The position numbers were made by a program, and so were the translations under genes. A stretch of DNA of 32,127 nucleotides from assembly GCA_900549755.1 (NCBI GenBank), contig URPQ01000015.1, forward strand, positions 1 through 32,127, written 5' to 3'. Positions 1 through 6,942 of the stretch are shown here, one piece after another (within the stretch, counting starts at the first letter, position 1; every line of letters starts with the position of its first letter). The stretch is from an uncultured Oscillospiraceae bacterium (GTDB lineage: Bacteria; Bacillota; Clostridia; Oscillospirales; Acutalibacteraceae). The notes under the pieces were generated by a model. That model saw only the letters and a list, made by a program, of their open reading frames with translations. It was not told where the DNA came from and made no database searches.

Positions 1-499
1 TTTTGAAGCCTTCTCTGCGGTTGCAGTTGGCAGAAGCGCCGTGTTTCTCCTGCGGGGATTCATCCTTGCGTAAATCATAATCACCCATACCGCAGAATTT
101 ATCGGCACAGGTGTTGCAAAGGCAAAGTATGAGTTTTTTCGGAATACTATCTATCAGATCAATGCTGATAGCAAGGGCGTGATTCATTTCTGTAATCTGT
201 CCAGCCGATAGTCTGCCGACAAAATTATTCAATCGGCGTTTGTCAATGGTTCGCAGTTGTTCCAGAAGAACGATAGAGGGCTGTTCAAGGCCACATTCCG
301 TCCCGATGTAATAGTGAGTGGGTAATTTGCTTTTCGTGTCTGTACGGCTTGATATGGCGGCCACAATGGCCGTAGGGCTGTGACGATTACCGACATTGTT
401 CTGAATGATAACGACCGGGCGATAGCCCTCTTGTTCCGAGCCGACACCTTTGCCGAGATCAGCATAGAAAATATCGCCCCGTAAATATGTTTTGTTCAT
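1..499 (-). CDS. MazF/PemK-family toxin (mRNA interferase), 3' end beyond window
   Basis: Partial gene. The ATG at 499 follows GGGAGGTC at good spacing, and the frame stays open for 166 codons to the left edge. The protein has the MazF/PemK core: RGDIFYADLG near the N-terminus, RPVVIIQNN at about residues 28-36, a SPTAIVAAISS strand, LPTHYYI, and LLEQLRTIDKRRL, the conserved helix region. MazF proteins are sequence-specific endoribonucleases. A C-terminal extension follows the usual ~115-residue fold and carries clustered cysteines (LCLCNTCADKFC and one further Cys), resembling a small metal-binding tail. No MazE-like antitoxin lies directly upstream, so an antitoxin, if any, is elsewhere. 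The family call is firm; whether it acts as a toxin here is inferred. Confidence 0.88.
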   Translation of the reverse strand, partial: MNKTYLRGDIFYADLGKGVGSEQEGYRPVVIIQNNVGNRHSPTAIVAAISSRTDTKSKLPTHYYIGTECGLEQPSIVLLEQLRTIDKRRLNNFVGRLSAGQITEMNHALAISIDLIDSIPKKLILCLCNTCADKFCGMGDYDLRKDESPQEKHGASANCNRREGFK

Positions 500-550
500 G
501 ATTTTGACCTCCCAAATAAATTTAGACGGGTATATCCCGCCTATGTAAGA

Positions 551-628
551 GGTCAAGCAGCAGAACAGGAATAAGTCGGAAAGGTATAAATAAATCCCTG
601 CTTTATAGAACCGTTCCGCCGCTTGACC
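551..628. repeat. Inverted repeat in the 500-672 non-coding gap
   Basis: The arms GGTCAAGCAGC (551-561) and GCCGCTTGACC (618-628) match at 10 of 11 positions across a 56-nt spacer. A shorter repeat, CGGG-tatat-CCCG, lies at 530-542 just before the SD of the MazF-like gene. No gene is seen between 500 and 672. These repeats could be operator or RNA structure for the toxin gene; that is inference. Confidence 0.4.
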
Positions 629-672
629 GTTTATTTTCAAATAATCCTATTTGTCCTCGACACCCCGGATCG

Positions 673-846
673 TTATGGGAAGTCATCAAACGGCTGGCGG
701 CTCACCAGCTCCACGGGAATCTCACCCCCGGTAGGTTCTCTATCGGCTGCTCTCATTGCCTGCGACGGCTCACACACGAAAAATGCTGCTCGCTCGGACT
801 GTGACTGAACAGGAGTATCATTAGCCCTATTGCTTATCATCGCCAT
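673..846 (-). CDS. Small hypothetical protein, 57 aa
   Basis: ATG at 846 with GGGAGG eight bases upstream; TAA at 675-673. The protein starts MAMISNRANDTPVQ, is polar and acidic, has no membrane segment and ends RQPFDDFP. I do not recognise the family. The strong SD, the position in the same orientation as the flanking sigma-factor and MazF genes, and a clean stop support it as a gene. The SD lies in the 13-nt palindrome CGGGAGCCTCCCG (849-861, plus-strand reading), which may be an operator or simply limit translation. Confidence 0.55.
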   Translation of the reverse strand: MAMISNRANDTPVQSQSERAAFFVCEPSQAMRAADREPTGGEIPVELVSRQPFDDFP

Positions 847-879
847 ACCGGGAGCCTCCCGATACTTATAGCCGGCTGT

Positions 880-996
880 TTATCGCTCCTTGCCGGAAAT
901 CAGAAAGCCAAAGACCGTATAATCAAAATAGGTGTAATCTCGTTGCTTCTGTTTTCCGCAAATCGTGGCGCAGCCGCTAATGTGGCTTATGCTCAT
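880..996 (-). CDS. Possible very small ORF (38 aa), unrecognised
   Basis: A short minus-strand frame beginning MSISHISGCATICG and ending FLISGKER, with the terminal GGAGCGATAA seen at the ends of several ICE genes here. An upstream extension to 1068 would need a TTG start. No convincing SD precedes either start, so the coding call is weak. It is listed because its terminal Lys-Glu-Arg and GGAGCGATAA match the ends of firm genes in this element. Confidence 0.25.
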   Translation of the reverse strand: MSISHISGCATICGKQKQRDYTYFDYTVFGFLISGKER

Positions 997-1071
997 CACA
1001 ATAGCAATAGGAATGTGTTTGATGAATGGGTATTCAGTTGTAAAAGAGCAAACCCATTCACCGCACAAAAC

Positions 1072-1113
1072 GGAAAACAGGCAGAGAGTTTTCGTACCTC
1101 TCCACCTGTTTCC
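1072..1113 (-). repeat. Long bulged hairpin downstream of the sigma-factor gene
   Basis: On the minus strand GGAAACAGG pairs with CCTGTTTTCC (one bulge), and an inner GAGAG pairs with CTCTC around a short loop. It lies about 25 nt after the TAG of the sigma gene. Only GTTTTG follows, so it is not a classical intrinsic terminator. An mRNA 3'-end stabiliser or processing site is possible. Confidence 0.4.
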
Positions 1114-1138
1114 TCACTTAAAGCCTAAAACACAGGGA

Positions 1139-1609
1139 CTATTTCAAAATTTTTTTCAAATTATTCAGAGCGGCATAAATCGAATCCTGCACCGTCTGAT
1201 ATTTGCATCCCTCCATTTCTGCAATTTGGGAGTATGTAAGTCCATTGAAATAATACAGTATGAGCCTGCGCCGTTGTGTTTCGGGCAGTTTGTTTATAGC
1301 GTTGTGCAACGCCTCATACCGCATATTGCGAAGAACCGCATCCTCAACCGATTCCGGGAGAACAAACGCCCGGTCATATAAAGTAGCCTCGGTAAGTTCT
1401 GAATGCTCGTAATGCCGATCCATTTCATTAAGAAATGAAAGATCGTCCAGTTCAAAGCAATCCAGAAGTTCAAATAATTCTTTGTTTATCAGCAATTCCC
1501 GTAACACACCTTGTCCGTCCCGAAAGGAAAGATAATGCTTGTCCTGTCGTTTGGAAAGTGTATAGGGATTGTCTTTGTCTTTTCTGCGTTTTGGACGCTT
1601 CTCGTCCAT
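1139..1609 (-). CDS. Sigma-70-family factor, Tn916 Orf7-like
   Basis: A 156-aa protein with a basic N-terminus (MDEKRPKRRKDK). Its C-terminal half is a sigma region 4: ALHNAINKLPETQRRRLILYYFNGLTYSQIAEMEG, then a recognition helix around YQTVQDSIYAALNNLKKIL. It lacks an obvious sigma region 2, like the small sigma-like regulators of Tn916-family elements, so it may act as an activator or partial sigma factor rather than a full one. ATG at 1609 follows GGAGG, which overlaps the 3' arm of a 14-bp perfect inverted repeat (1621-1658). It is divergent from the XRE regulator at 2125. Family call firm; a role in element activation is inferred from Tn916 relatives. Confidence 0.85.
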   Translation of the reverse strand: MDEKRPKRRKDKDNPYTLSKRQDKHYLSFRDGQGVLRELLINKELFELLDCFELDDLSFLNEMDRHYEHSELTEATLYDRAFVLPESVEDAVLRNMRYEALHNAINKLPETQRRRLILYYFNGLTYSQIAEMEGCKYQTVQDSIYAALNNLKKILK

Positions 1610-1620
1610 AGTCGTTTCCT

Positions 1621-1658
1621 CCGATCAATCTGAAATTTGAGAAATTCAGATTGATCGG
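1621..1658 (-). promoter_or_regulatory. Perfect 14-bp inverted repeat overlapping the SD of the sigma gene
   Basis: CCGATCAATCTGAA (1621-1634) and TTCAGATTGATCGG (1645-1658) are exact reverse complements around a 10-nt spacer. Read on the minus strand, the final GG of the 3' arm is the first half of the GGAGG used by the ATG at 1609. The structure could be an RNA hairpin that masks the ribosome site, or a dimer operator. Repeat and overlap are seen directly; the regulatory role is inferred. Confidence 0.6.
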
Positions 1659-1702
1659 GGCGGTGAACGACAGCGTGGTAACGGTGCTTTGCTATATACA
1701 AA

Positions 1703-1747
1703 AACGCACCTGCATAACGGCAAAAATCGCCGTAACACAAGTGCGTT
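1703..1747. repeat. Nested inverted repeat in the sigma-XRE intergenic region
   Basis: The outer arms AACGCAC (1703-1709) and GTGCGTT (1741-1747) enclose inner arms ACGGC and GCCGT around an A-rich loop. The outer stem can be extended by ATACA/TGTAT with a bulge. This is part of the 1610-2124 non-coding stretch, where I see no gene but five inverted repeats. Confidence 0.45.
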
Positions 1748-1802
1748 GTATTCTGTGTCAGATAAAAGGTGGTCTGTGGGTTCAGGGCGCGAGCCACAAT
1801 AT

Positions 1803-1862
1803 CCCGATGAAGAATTTAGACTTTTTTTGACCGTGTACCATCGGGGTGTAGGCGGTCTAAAT
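1803..1862. repeat. Two interleaved inverted repeats (A-B-A'-B' order)
   Basis: CCCGATG (1803-1809) pairs with CATCGGG (1839-1845), while ATTTAGAC (1814-1821) pairs with GTCTAAAT (1855-1862). The arms interlock, so in RNA they would form either a pseudoknot or two mutually exclusive hairpins. The element type is unknown. Confidence 0.4.
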
Positions 1863-1928
1863 CATACAATCATATTCGCTGCTTATAATCAGCAGTGAAG
1901 CGTTGGCGGCAGTCCAGCGCATAAAAAA

Positions 1929-2008
1929 CCTCCAAACCAAAACGCTGAATTGGAGGGATAGGCATAACTACACACCCCGGCAAAACCTCGTTTTTTTATT
2001 TGTCGGGG
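1929..2008. repeat. Two successive hairpins upstream of the XRE regulator
   Basis: The first is CCTCCAA (1929-1935) with TTGGAGG (1950-1956). The second is CCCCGGCAAA (1975-1984) with TTTGTCGGGG (1999-2008), ten pairs with one G-T, whose loop carries a T7 run. They lie between the divergent sigma and XRE genes. Neither has a terminator-like T tail. Confidence 0.4.
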
Positions 2009-2087
2009 CTGTTATTCTATTCAGTTCAATAATTTACGAACTGCCCGTTCATTTATAATTGAATTACCATGCCATTATCAACATGAC

Positions 2088-2105
2088 ATAATTAGGTACA
2101 ATTAT
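2088..2105 (+). promoter_or_regulatory. Palindrome in the presumed XRE promoter (possible operator)
   Basis: ATAATT-aggtac-AATTAT lies just upstream of the SD GGAGGTGA of the XRE gene. A TACAAT at about 2097-2102 with TTATCA 16 nt upstream could serve as -10/-35, but these are weak matches. XRE regulators often bind such palindromes over their own promoter. The palindrome is seen; the operator role is inferred. Confidence 0.35.
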
Positions 2106-2124
2106 ATGTGGAGGTGAACCGACA

Positions 2125-2463
2125 GTGCATAAAGAACCTGAAACGCTTGGAGAAATCCTTAAAACTGCTCGTATGCGTGCCGATATTACAATGGAAACGC
2201 TGGCGGAAAGAGTTGATATTACCGAGCGATACTTATATCGGATTGAGAACGAGGGAAAGAAACCCAGTTTTGATGTCCTCTATAAACTCATCCGGGAACT
2301 TGCAATACCAGCGGATTCGATTTTCTATCCCGAAAAGCCGTCCAAAGATTCCGAAATAGAAAATCTTGTCCGTATGCTTTACGGCTGTAATGAGCGTTCA
2401 ATGGAAATTATCAAAGCAACCGTAAAAGCCACATTGGAAAGTCAACCAAAAGAACAATCATAA
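2125..2463 (+). CDS. XRE-family HTH transcriptional regulator
   Basis: A 112-aa protein with a GTG start preceded by GGAGGTGA. The N-terminal ~70 residues form a classic Cro/CI helix-turn-helix: LGEILKTARMRADITMETLAE, then ITERYLYRIENEGKKPSFD, with ISRIE-type recognition residues. It ends with a short helical tail. It is the only convincing plus-strand gene and diverges from the Orf7-like sigma gene, as do the regulatory genes of Tn916/Tn1549-type elements. It probably controls element excision and transfer genes; the target is inferred. It converges with the KTR/ABC operon across a hairpin at 2481-2524. Confidence 0.9.
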   Translation: MHKEPETLGEILKTARMRADITMETLAERVDITERYLYRIENEGKKPSFDVLYKLIRELAIPADSIFYPEKPSKDSEIENLVRMLYGCNERSMEIIKATVKATLESQPKEQS

Positions 2464-2474
2464 AGCTGCTTTTC

Positions 2475-2524
2475 AAAAAACAGAGCCGATGATCTGCGAG
2501 GTATCCCACAGGTCATCGGCTCTG
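2475..2524 (-). terminator. Rho-independent terminator ending the KTR/ABC operon
   Basis: A 12-bp perfect stem, CAGAGCCGATGA (2481-2492) with TCATCGGCTCTG (2513-2524). On the minus strand it is followed directly by six T (2475-2480). It begins 3 nt after the KTR stop codon. On the plus strand it lies just past the XRE stop but lacks a T tail there. Confidence 0.85.
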
Positions 2525-2527
2525 CGT

Positions 2528-2701
2528 CTATGCGTCCGGCTCTTTGATGACAACTATATTCAAATTTTCAACTTCGATCAAACTTTCCTGCTTGCATTTT
2601 GGACAGTAGAGAGGAAAATTCTTTAATACCGTGTCCTCTCTGATTTTGTCACGCGTTTTACTGCCGCAAGCAGGGCATAAAATCCAATGCTCATTTTTCA
2701 T
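2528..2701 (-). CDS. Cysteine-rich KTR-family small protein
   Basis: A 57-aa protein starting MKNEHWILCPACGSKTR, with a second pair in YCPKC. The CPxCGxKTR motif plus a second CPxC defines the Cys_rich_KTR family of small zinc-ribbon proteins common on Tn916-like elements; their function is unknown. The ATG at 2701 is preceded by GGCGGTGG. It lies 37 nt after the FtsX permease stop with no terminator between, so it is probably the last gene of that transcript. Confidence 0.85.
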   Translation of the reverse strand: MKNEHWILCPACGSKTRDKIREDTVLKNFPLYCPKCKQESLIEVENLNIVVIKEPDA

Positions 2702-2738
2702 TGCGCCACCGCCTTTTCATACAATCATTTTTACATCA

Positions 2739-4925
2739 TCACACAAAATCATTTCTGACATCCGCAATAATATCTCCATTTTTGATTTTCCATAATCCAT
2801 ATAGCGATGTAAGAAACATAATAAGGAACATAGCCAATGAAGATATTACAAATGCTCCAAGCGGAAATACAAAATCAATTACCGCTCCGACTACAATGCT
2901 TTTATATATCAGATAGCATAACGGCAAAGAAGAAATGCCGCCGATTAAGATCGCAAGCAAACCATTCCGCAGGTTTTCGATGCAGAGCATAGCAAACAGC
3001 TTATTTACCGTCATTCCTACCGAACGCAATACCGCAAATTCACGCTTACGCATATTGAGGCTCGTAGTTATGACATTGAAAACATTTGCACAGGATATTA
3101 CGGTCAAGAGAATTAAAAAGGAAGTTGAAAACAGCTTTATCATTGCGGCAAAGTTTCTCTGCGATTCATAGCTTTCAGCAGAACTGAATATTGACACATC
3201 TTCGGCAAGACCAACGCTCGTTAAATAATCCGTTGTGTTTTTTTGAATGTTCGCATAGTTTGGGGATTGTATCATTATTTCCTTGCTTGTGATTTCTGCA
3301 TTAAACTCAGGCATACGGCTTTCGGGAATCAAAATACTGATGCCTCCGTAATTCGGTCTGAATTCAAGCGGAAAGTCATAGTTGCCAACCGTAAAATTAA
3401 CGCTGAAAAAGGTATCGTAATAATTCTCATAATCAAAGCGGTCATTTGGATTTGCGTTAATATCTTGGCTGAGCCGTTCACTCGCTGCTTCACTCATATA
3501 ACGCACATCGGCGTGATAGCTTCCGTCTTTCAAGATAGGAAAACTCGTGCTTTTACTATCCTCGTCGATTTCATCATAAAAGGCACTCGCATAAACGGAA
3601 TTATCATTTTTAAGTCCATTTTGCGAAAGGAACTCGGAATAGCGTTCATTTGAAATAATGAATATATAAAACGGAGCTTTATATAATTCGGAGCTTTCTT
3701 TAAGTGTAGCCCAATCCGAGCCTCGGTAGCTGTCAGTTATCCATTCCGAATCAAGTAAAACACTATGGAAATGTGAGGGACTTTCCGCAAACCAACCGAC
3801 TTCATCAATGCCGTCCTGCGATTTTACAAAGCTGTATAGCTCATCAAATTCTTTCGTGCCAAACTCCATAGAATAGTTCATACGCAGATCGTAGCCTATG
3901 TTCTTCCGTTCTGCTTCTACAAATGAGAGCATATACAGGCTGAACGCATTTGCAGACACAAAAAGAAAGATACTGATTGCAAGCGAAAATGTTATTGCAC
4001 GAAACGCTTTCTTTTCTCGTTTTATAGTACGCTTTGCAAGCAAATTTTCAGCAGAAGAAGTAAAGTTACTGCACTTTACTTTCATCACGCCTTTTTCACC
4101 TTTCAGATTGCCTATTATCGAAATTTTAGAAGCAGCGCGAGCAGGAACACCGGCGGATAGTAACACCAACAGATAACCGAAAATTGCTGTCATCATAAGC
4201 AGCCATCCGTTTATATGCAGCCGCATACCAATGTTCACATAGAGTACTTTCCCCATATATGCTCCGAAAATATCAAGCAACGCCCAAGAAGTCAAAAGGC
4301 CGAGGACTATACCGATTGGTATCGCAACCGTCCCAAGTAAAAGAGCTTCGGAATATACAATCGTGCGAATATCTTTTTGGGTTGCACCAATCGAGGATAA
4401 AAGTCCGAGTTCTTTCGTCCTTTCGGAAACGGATATAGCAAAGGCATTGTATATCAAAGAAATTGCACCCACAGCGATGATAAGAAGCAAAGCGGCGGCA
4501 ATCCCCATTATTAGGCTCTTAATACTCTCGCTTTGTGAAATCCCGAGATAGGAAAGCAATTCCGTGTGATACGAATATTCTGTTGTTTCACTTAAATATC
4601 GGCTTGCAAATTCGTACACCTCGCCGGGATTTTTAAGTGTAATGCGGAATACATCATTTTCGTCAATGGAGATCATTTGGGTGGATAAAACGCCCTCTGC
4701 CGCTTCAAGGTCTGCTATTTGTTCTGCGGTGGTGTTATACACGGCAATATGCCAATTTCCGTCCTTTTCGATAATGGAATCTATCGCAGAATCGAGCATA
4801 GAATTTAACAGCGTAAAAATCGTACACACCATGAGGACGGACAATACAATTCCCATAAGTGTTATCAGCGTTCGCCCTTTATTTTTCCGCAAGCTCCTTG
4901 TTGCAAGTTTAATACAAACACCCAT
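2739..4925 (-). CDS. ABC transporter permease, FtsX/MacB type
   Basis: A 728-aa membrane protein. It begins with an amphipathic SLRKNKGRTLITLMGI stretch and a first membrane helix at ~20-40. An extracytoplasmic loop follows, then three helices (about 135-165, 190-215, 235-260) of the first FtsX domain. A helix at ~305-330 leads into a ~280-residue external domain. Three C-terminal helices (about 610-635, 655-680, 690-715) form the second FtsX domain, with the MRKREFAVLRSVGM coupling motif; the first domain has the equivalent VSERTKELGLLSSIGAT. Such permeases with large external domains usually work in mechanotransmission or antimicrobial-peptide defence rather than import. ATG at 4925 with GGAGGG inside the end of the ATPase gene, so the two are translationally linked. 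Substrate unknown. Confidence 0.9.
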   Translation of the reverse strand: MGVCIKLATRSLRKNKGRTLITLMGIVLSVLMVCTIFTLLNSMLDSAIDSIIEKDGNWHIAVYNTTAEQIADLEAAEGVLSTQMISIDENDVFRITLKNPGEVYEFASRYLSETTEYSYHTELLSYLGISQSESIKSLIMGIAAALLLIIAVGAISLIYNAFAISVSERTKELGLLSSIGATQKDIRTIVYSEALLLGTVAIPIGIVLGLLTSWALLDIFGAYMGKVLYVNIGMRLHINGWLLMMTAIFGYLLVLLSAGVPARAASKISIIGNLKGEKGVMKVKCSNFTSSAENLLAKRTIKREKKAFRAITFSLAISIFLFVSANAFSLYMLSFVEAERKNIGYDLRMNYSMEFGTKEFDELYSFVKSQDGIDEVGWFAESPSHFHSVLLDSEWITDSYRGSDWATLKESSELYKAPFYIFIISNERYSEFLSQNGLKNDNSVYASAFYDEIDEDSKSTSFPILKDGSYHADVRYMSEAASERLSQDINANPNDRFDYENYYDTFFSVNFTVGNYDFPLEFRPNYGGISILIPESRMPEFNAEITSKEIMIQSPNYANIQKNTTDYLTSVGLAEDVSIFSSAESYESQRNFAAMIKLFSTSFLILLTVISCANVFNVITTSLNMRKREFAVLRSVGMTVNKLFAMLCIENLRNGLLAILIGGISSLPLCYLIYKSIVVGAVIDFVFPLGAFVISSLAMFLIMFLTSLYGLWKIKNGDIIADVRNDFV

Positions 4926-4927
4926 AG

Positions 4928-5596
4928 TTATCCCTCCGAGAGCTTACCGTCCTTGATGATAAGCATACGGTCTGCCAACTTTGCAAGCTCCAAATTGTGC
5001 GTAATCATAATGAGCGTTTGACCGTATTGTTTATTTGCACTCCCCAGAAGCTCCATTACCTCTGCTGCACTTTTGCTGTCAAGATTTCCTGTCGGTTCGT
5101 CGGCAAGCATAAGCGCAGGATTTGTAAATAAAACTCTGCCTATGGCACAGCGTTGTTGCTGACCGCCTGAAAGCTGGCTCGGCAGATGACTTCTTCGCTC
5201 TTTCATTCCAAGCGTATCCAGCAATCGGTCAAGCGTTTCTTTGTCGGTTTTCTTTTTATCAAGGCGGCAAGGGAGCGTTATGTTTTCCTCAACCGTCAAA
5301 GTGGGAACGAGATTATAAAACTGATAGATTAAGCCCGCCTTTCGTCTGCGATAATAGGCAAGCTCCTTTTCGCTCTTGGCATATATATCCTCACCATCTA
5401 CATACACCTTGCCGGAGGTGGGGCGGTCAATACCGGCAAGGATATGTAACAAGGTCGATTTCCCCGATCCCGACGGACCGATGATAGAAACAAACTCGCC
5501 TTTTTCTACGGCGAAAGATACATTGTCAAGTGCTTTAACCTCTGCCTCTCCCGCTTGATATATTTTGCATAGATCACAAACATTCAGTATCGGCAT
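4928..5596 (-). CDS. ABC transporter ATP-binding protein (MacB/LolD type)
   Basis: A 222-aa ATPase with Walker A GPSGSGKS (residues 40-47), Q-loop in YQFYNLVPTLTVEENI, signature LSGGQQQR (~141), Walker B ALMLADEP, D-loop and H-loop MITHN. It pairs with the FtsX-type permease that starts 2 nt after its stop. Two starts are possible. The ATG at 5605 overlaps the lipoprotein stop as ATGA but has no correctly spaced SD. The ATG at 5596 has AAAGGA nine bases upstream, so I chose it. It powers the transporter at the inner face of the membrane. Family certain; substrate unknown. Confidence 0.93.
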   Translation of the reverse strand: MPILNVCDLCKIYQAGEAEVKALDNVSFAVEKGEFVSIIGPSGSGKSTLLHILAGIDRPTSGKVYVDGEDIYAKSEKELAYYRRRKAGLIYQFYNLVPTLTVEENITLPCRLDKKKTDKETLDRLLDTLGMKERRSHLPSQLSGGQQQRCAIGRVLFTNPALMLADEPTGNLDSKSAAEVMELLGSANKQYGQTLIMITHNLELAKLADRMLIIKDGKLSEG

Positions 5597-5601
5597 ATCA
5601 A

Positions 5602-6252
5602 TCATTCCTTTGTAATGGTTGCCTGTATTTTAGCTTCTGCTTCATCAAGATTGGCAAAGCTGGTGATTTTACCGTCAAACAGATCGGCATTGAAACGAAT
5701 CGCTCCGTCGGACAAGATAACAGCAAAATGATCTTCTCCGAACATAGAATATTCGCAAATATCGTCATAGTAAAAAGTTTTTCCGTTGATTTCCGCACAG
5801 CTCTGTTCTGTTACTTCTTTCAAAAGGAAAATGCCCTCTGTTCCATTCTCCAAATGCGAGATTACAACAGACGAGTCATTTGCAGAAGCGTTATCCACAC
5901 ATTTCGGCAGCAAAACCGTTACCGTGCTGTCTGCTTTTGCATTTCCCGAAATAACCTTTGTGATTTTTATGGTAGCAAGTGCTTTTTGAGCAATTTCACC
6001 TTTGCCGTAGTCGATTTGAATATTGCGTACTGTTTCTATTGTACCTCGTACAATCGTATCGCTGTAACTGTTAAAGATTTCTTCCGAGGTCAATGGGGCG
6101 GGCAAGATTGTTGTTTTTTCAAATTCGTCAATGTAGGTAACCTTAATTCCTTTGGAGCGCTCCAACTCAAAATCTCCTTTGGAAGAACAGCCCGTAAAAA
6201 TAAGGGTAGCTGCGATCAGCAAGAGCGAGAGCGTAAAAATGGTCTTTTTCAT
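5602..6252 (-). CDS. Putative lipoprotein of the ECF/ABC module
   Basis: A 216-aa protein with a lipoprotein signal peptide: basic start MKKT, hydrophobic LSLLLIAATLIFTGC with a lipobox ending at Cys21, then a mature domain of mixed strands ending EAKIQATITKE. No named domain recognised. ATG at 6252 with GAAAGGAT upstream. It is the first gene of the lipoprotein-ATPase-permease transcript, and the promoter region carries the same TGCATCCGA...GTGTT motif found upstream of the ECF sigma gene. It is probably a surface sensor or accessory protein of the transporter; that role is inferred. Confidence 0.75.
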   Translation of the reverse strand: MKKTIFTLSLLLIAATLIFTGCSSKGDFELERSKGIKVTYIDEFEKTTILPAPLTSEEIFNSYSDTIVRGTIETVRNIQIDYGKGEIAQKALATIKITKVISGNAKADSTVTVLLPKCVDNASANDSSVVISHLENGTEGIFLLKEVTEQSCAEINGKTFYYDDICEYSMFGEDHFAVILSDGAIRFNADLFDGKITSFANLDEAEAKIQATITKE

Positions 6253-6305
6253 AAGTTTTGCATCCTTTCATAATTTGTTTTAGGCTTTCATGCCTTACTT
6301 ATATA

Positions 6306-6332
6306 AACACAAAAGGCGAAATATCGGATGCA
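6306..6332 (-). promoter_or_regulatory. Predicted ECF-sigma promoter of the lipoprotein-ABC operon
   Basis: Minus-strand TGCATCCGA (6332-6324) followed by GTGTT (6310-6306). The same two blocks occur at exactly the same separation upstream of the ECF sigma gene (7517-7491). The implied transcription start, a few bases past 6306, leaves a ~45-nt leader to the ATG at 6252. The first block also overlaps the T tail of the upstream terminator. Match and spacing are seen; sigma dependence is inferred. Confidence 0.65.
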
Positions 6333-6368
6333 AAAAAGCAGGCATTTTTCAAAAGAAAACTGCCTGCT
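6332..6368 (-). terminator. Rho-independent terminator after the anti-sigma gene
   Basis: On the minus strand AGCAGGCA (6368-6361) pairs with TGCCTGCT (6344-6337) around a T/A-rich loop, followed by a T run to 6332. It lies ~20 nt after the stop at 6391, so it separates sigma/anti-sigma from the lipoprotein-ABC transcript. Confidence 0.85.
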
Positions 6369-6390
6369 TTGCGGTGCTGATTTCATATTG

Positions 6391-6942
6391 TTAATCAGTT
6401 ACTATTTTTTCAAAATAGTAAAATTGCCCATCGCCCTGCAAAATGATAACCTCGTCACTATATGGATATATCTTGGCTCCGATGATACTGTCTTTGTCGA
6501 TCACGCTATCTGTCTGTATAATGTCCGTTTCGGTTAAAATTCCCGTAAATAAATCCGGGTTCTGTTTTAAGTCCGAAATATTGTTAAGTCCGTATTTGTC
6601 AATAACCAAGCGATTTGAAAAATAACCGTATTGCTCATTTTCGTATGAAATAGTGATTGAATAAATCACTTCTTGAACTATATGTTCCGGTTCTTTATTG
6701 AGAACAAATACAGCAGTAATGCTTAAACTGATAATCAAAACAAAAGTGGCAGCTAACGCGCTTATCTTTCTAAAAGACCATACAGCAGCCGTTTTGTGTT
6801 TATTTTGATTTGTGCCGAGCGTTGCATAAACCTTTTCGTCAAGAGAAGTAAGGTCGTGCTTTTCTTCTGATTCAGACGAAATATTATCAGCCTGTGTTTT
6901 GATATACTGTTTCATTGCTTCTTTGATTTTTTTATCGTTCAT
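6391..6942 (-). CDS. Putative membrane-anchored anti-sigma factor
   Basis: A 183-aa protein with a charged cytoplasmic N-terminal ~65 residues (MNDKKIKEAMKQYIKTQADN onward), one membrane helix (ISALAATFVLIISLSITAVFVL) and an external C-terminal domain of about 100 residues. It has no HxxxCxxC zinc motif, so it is not a ZAS anti-sigma. The topology and its place directly after, and overlapping, an ECF sigma gene are the basis for the call. The start at 6942 is used because GGAGGA sits five bases before it; the ATG at 6948 lies inside that SD. It overlaps the sigma stop by 11 nt. Function inferred from context. Confidence 0.65.
   Translation of the reverse strand: MNDKKIKEAMKQYIKTQADNISSESEEKHDLTSLDEKVYATLGTNQNKHKTAAVWSFRKISALAATFVLIISLSITAVFVLNKEPEHIVQEVIYSITISYENEQYGYFSNRLVIDKYGLNNISDLKQNPDLFTGILTETDIIQTDSVIDKDSIIGAKIYPYSDEVIILQGDGQFYYFEKIVTD

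Noticed and set aside
1489..1797. 102-codon minus-strand frame overlapping the Orf7-like sigma gene
   Set aside because: Different frame from the clear sigma gene, runs through the inverted repeats, no SD.
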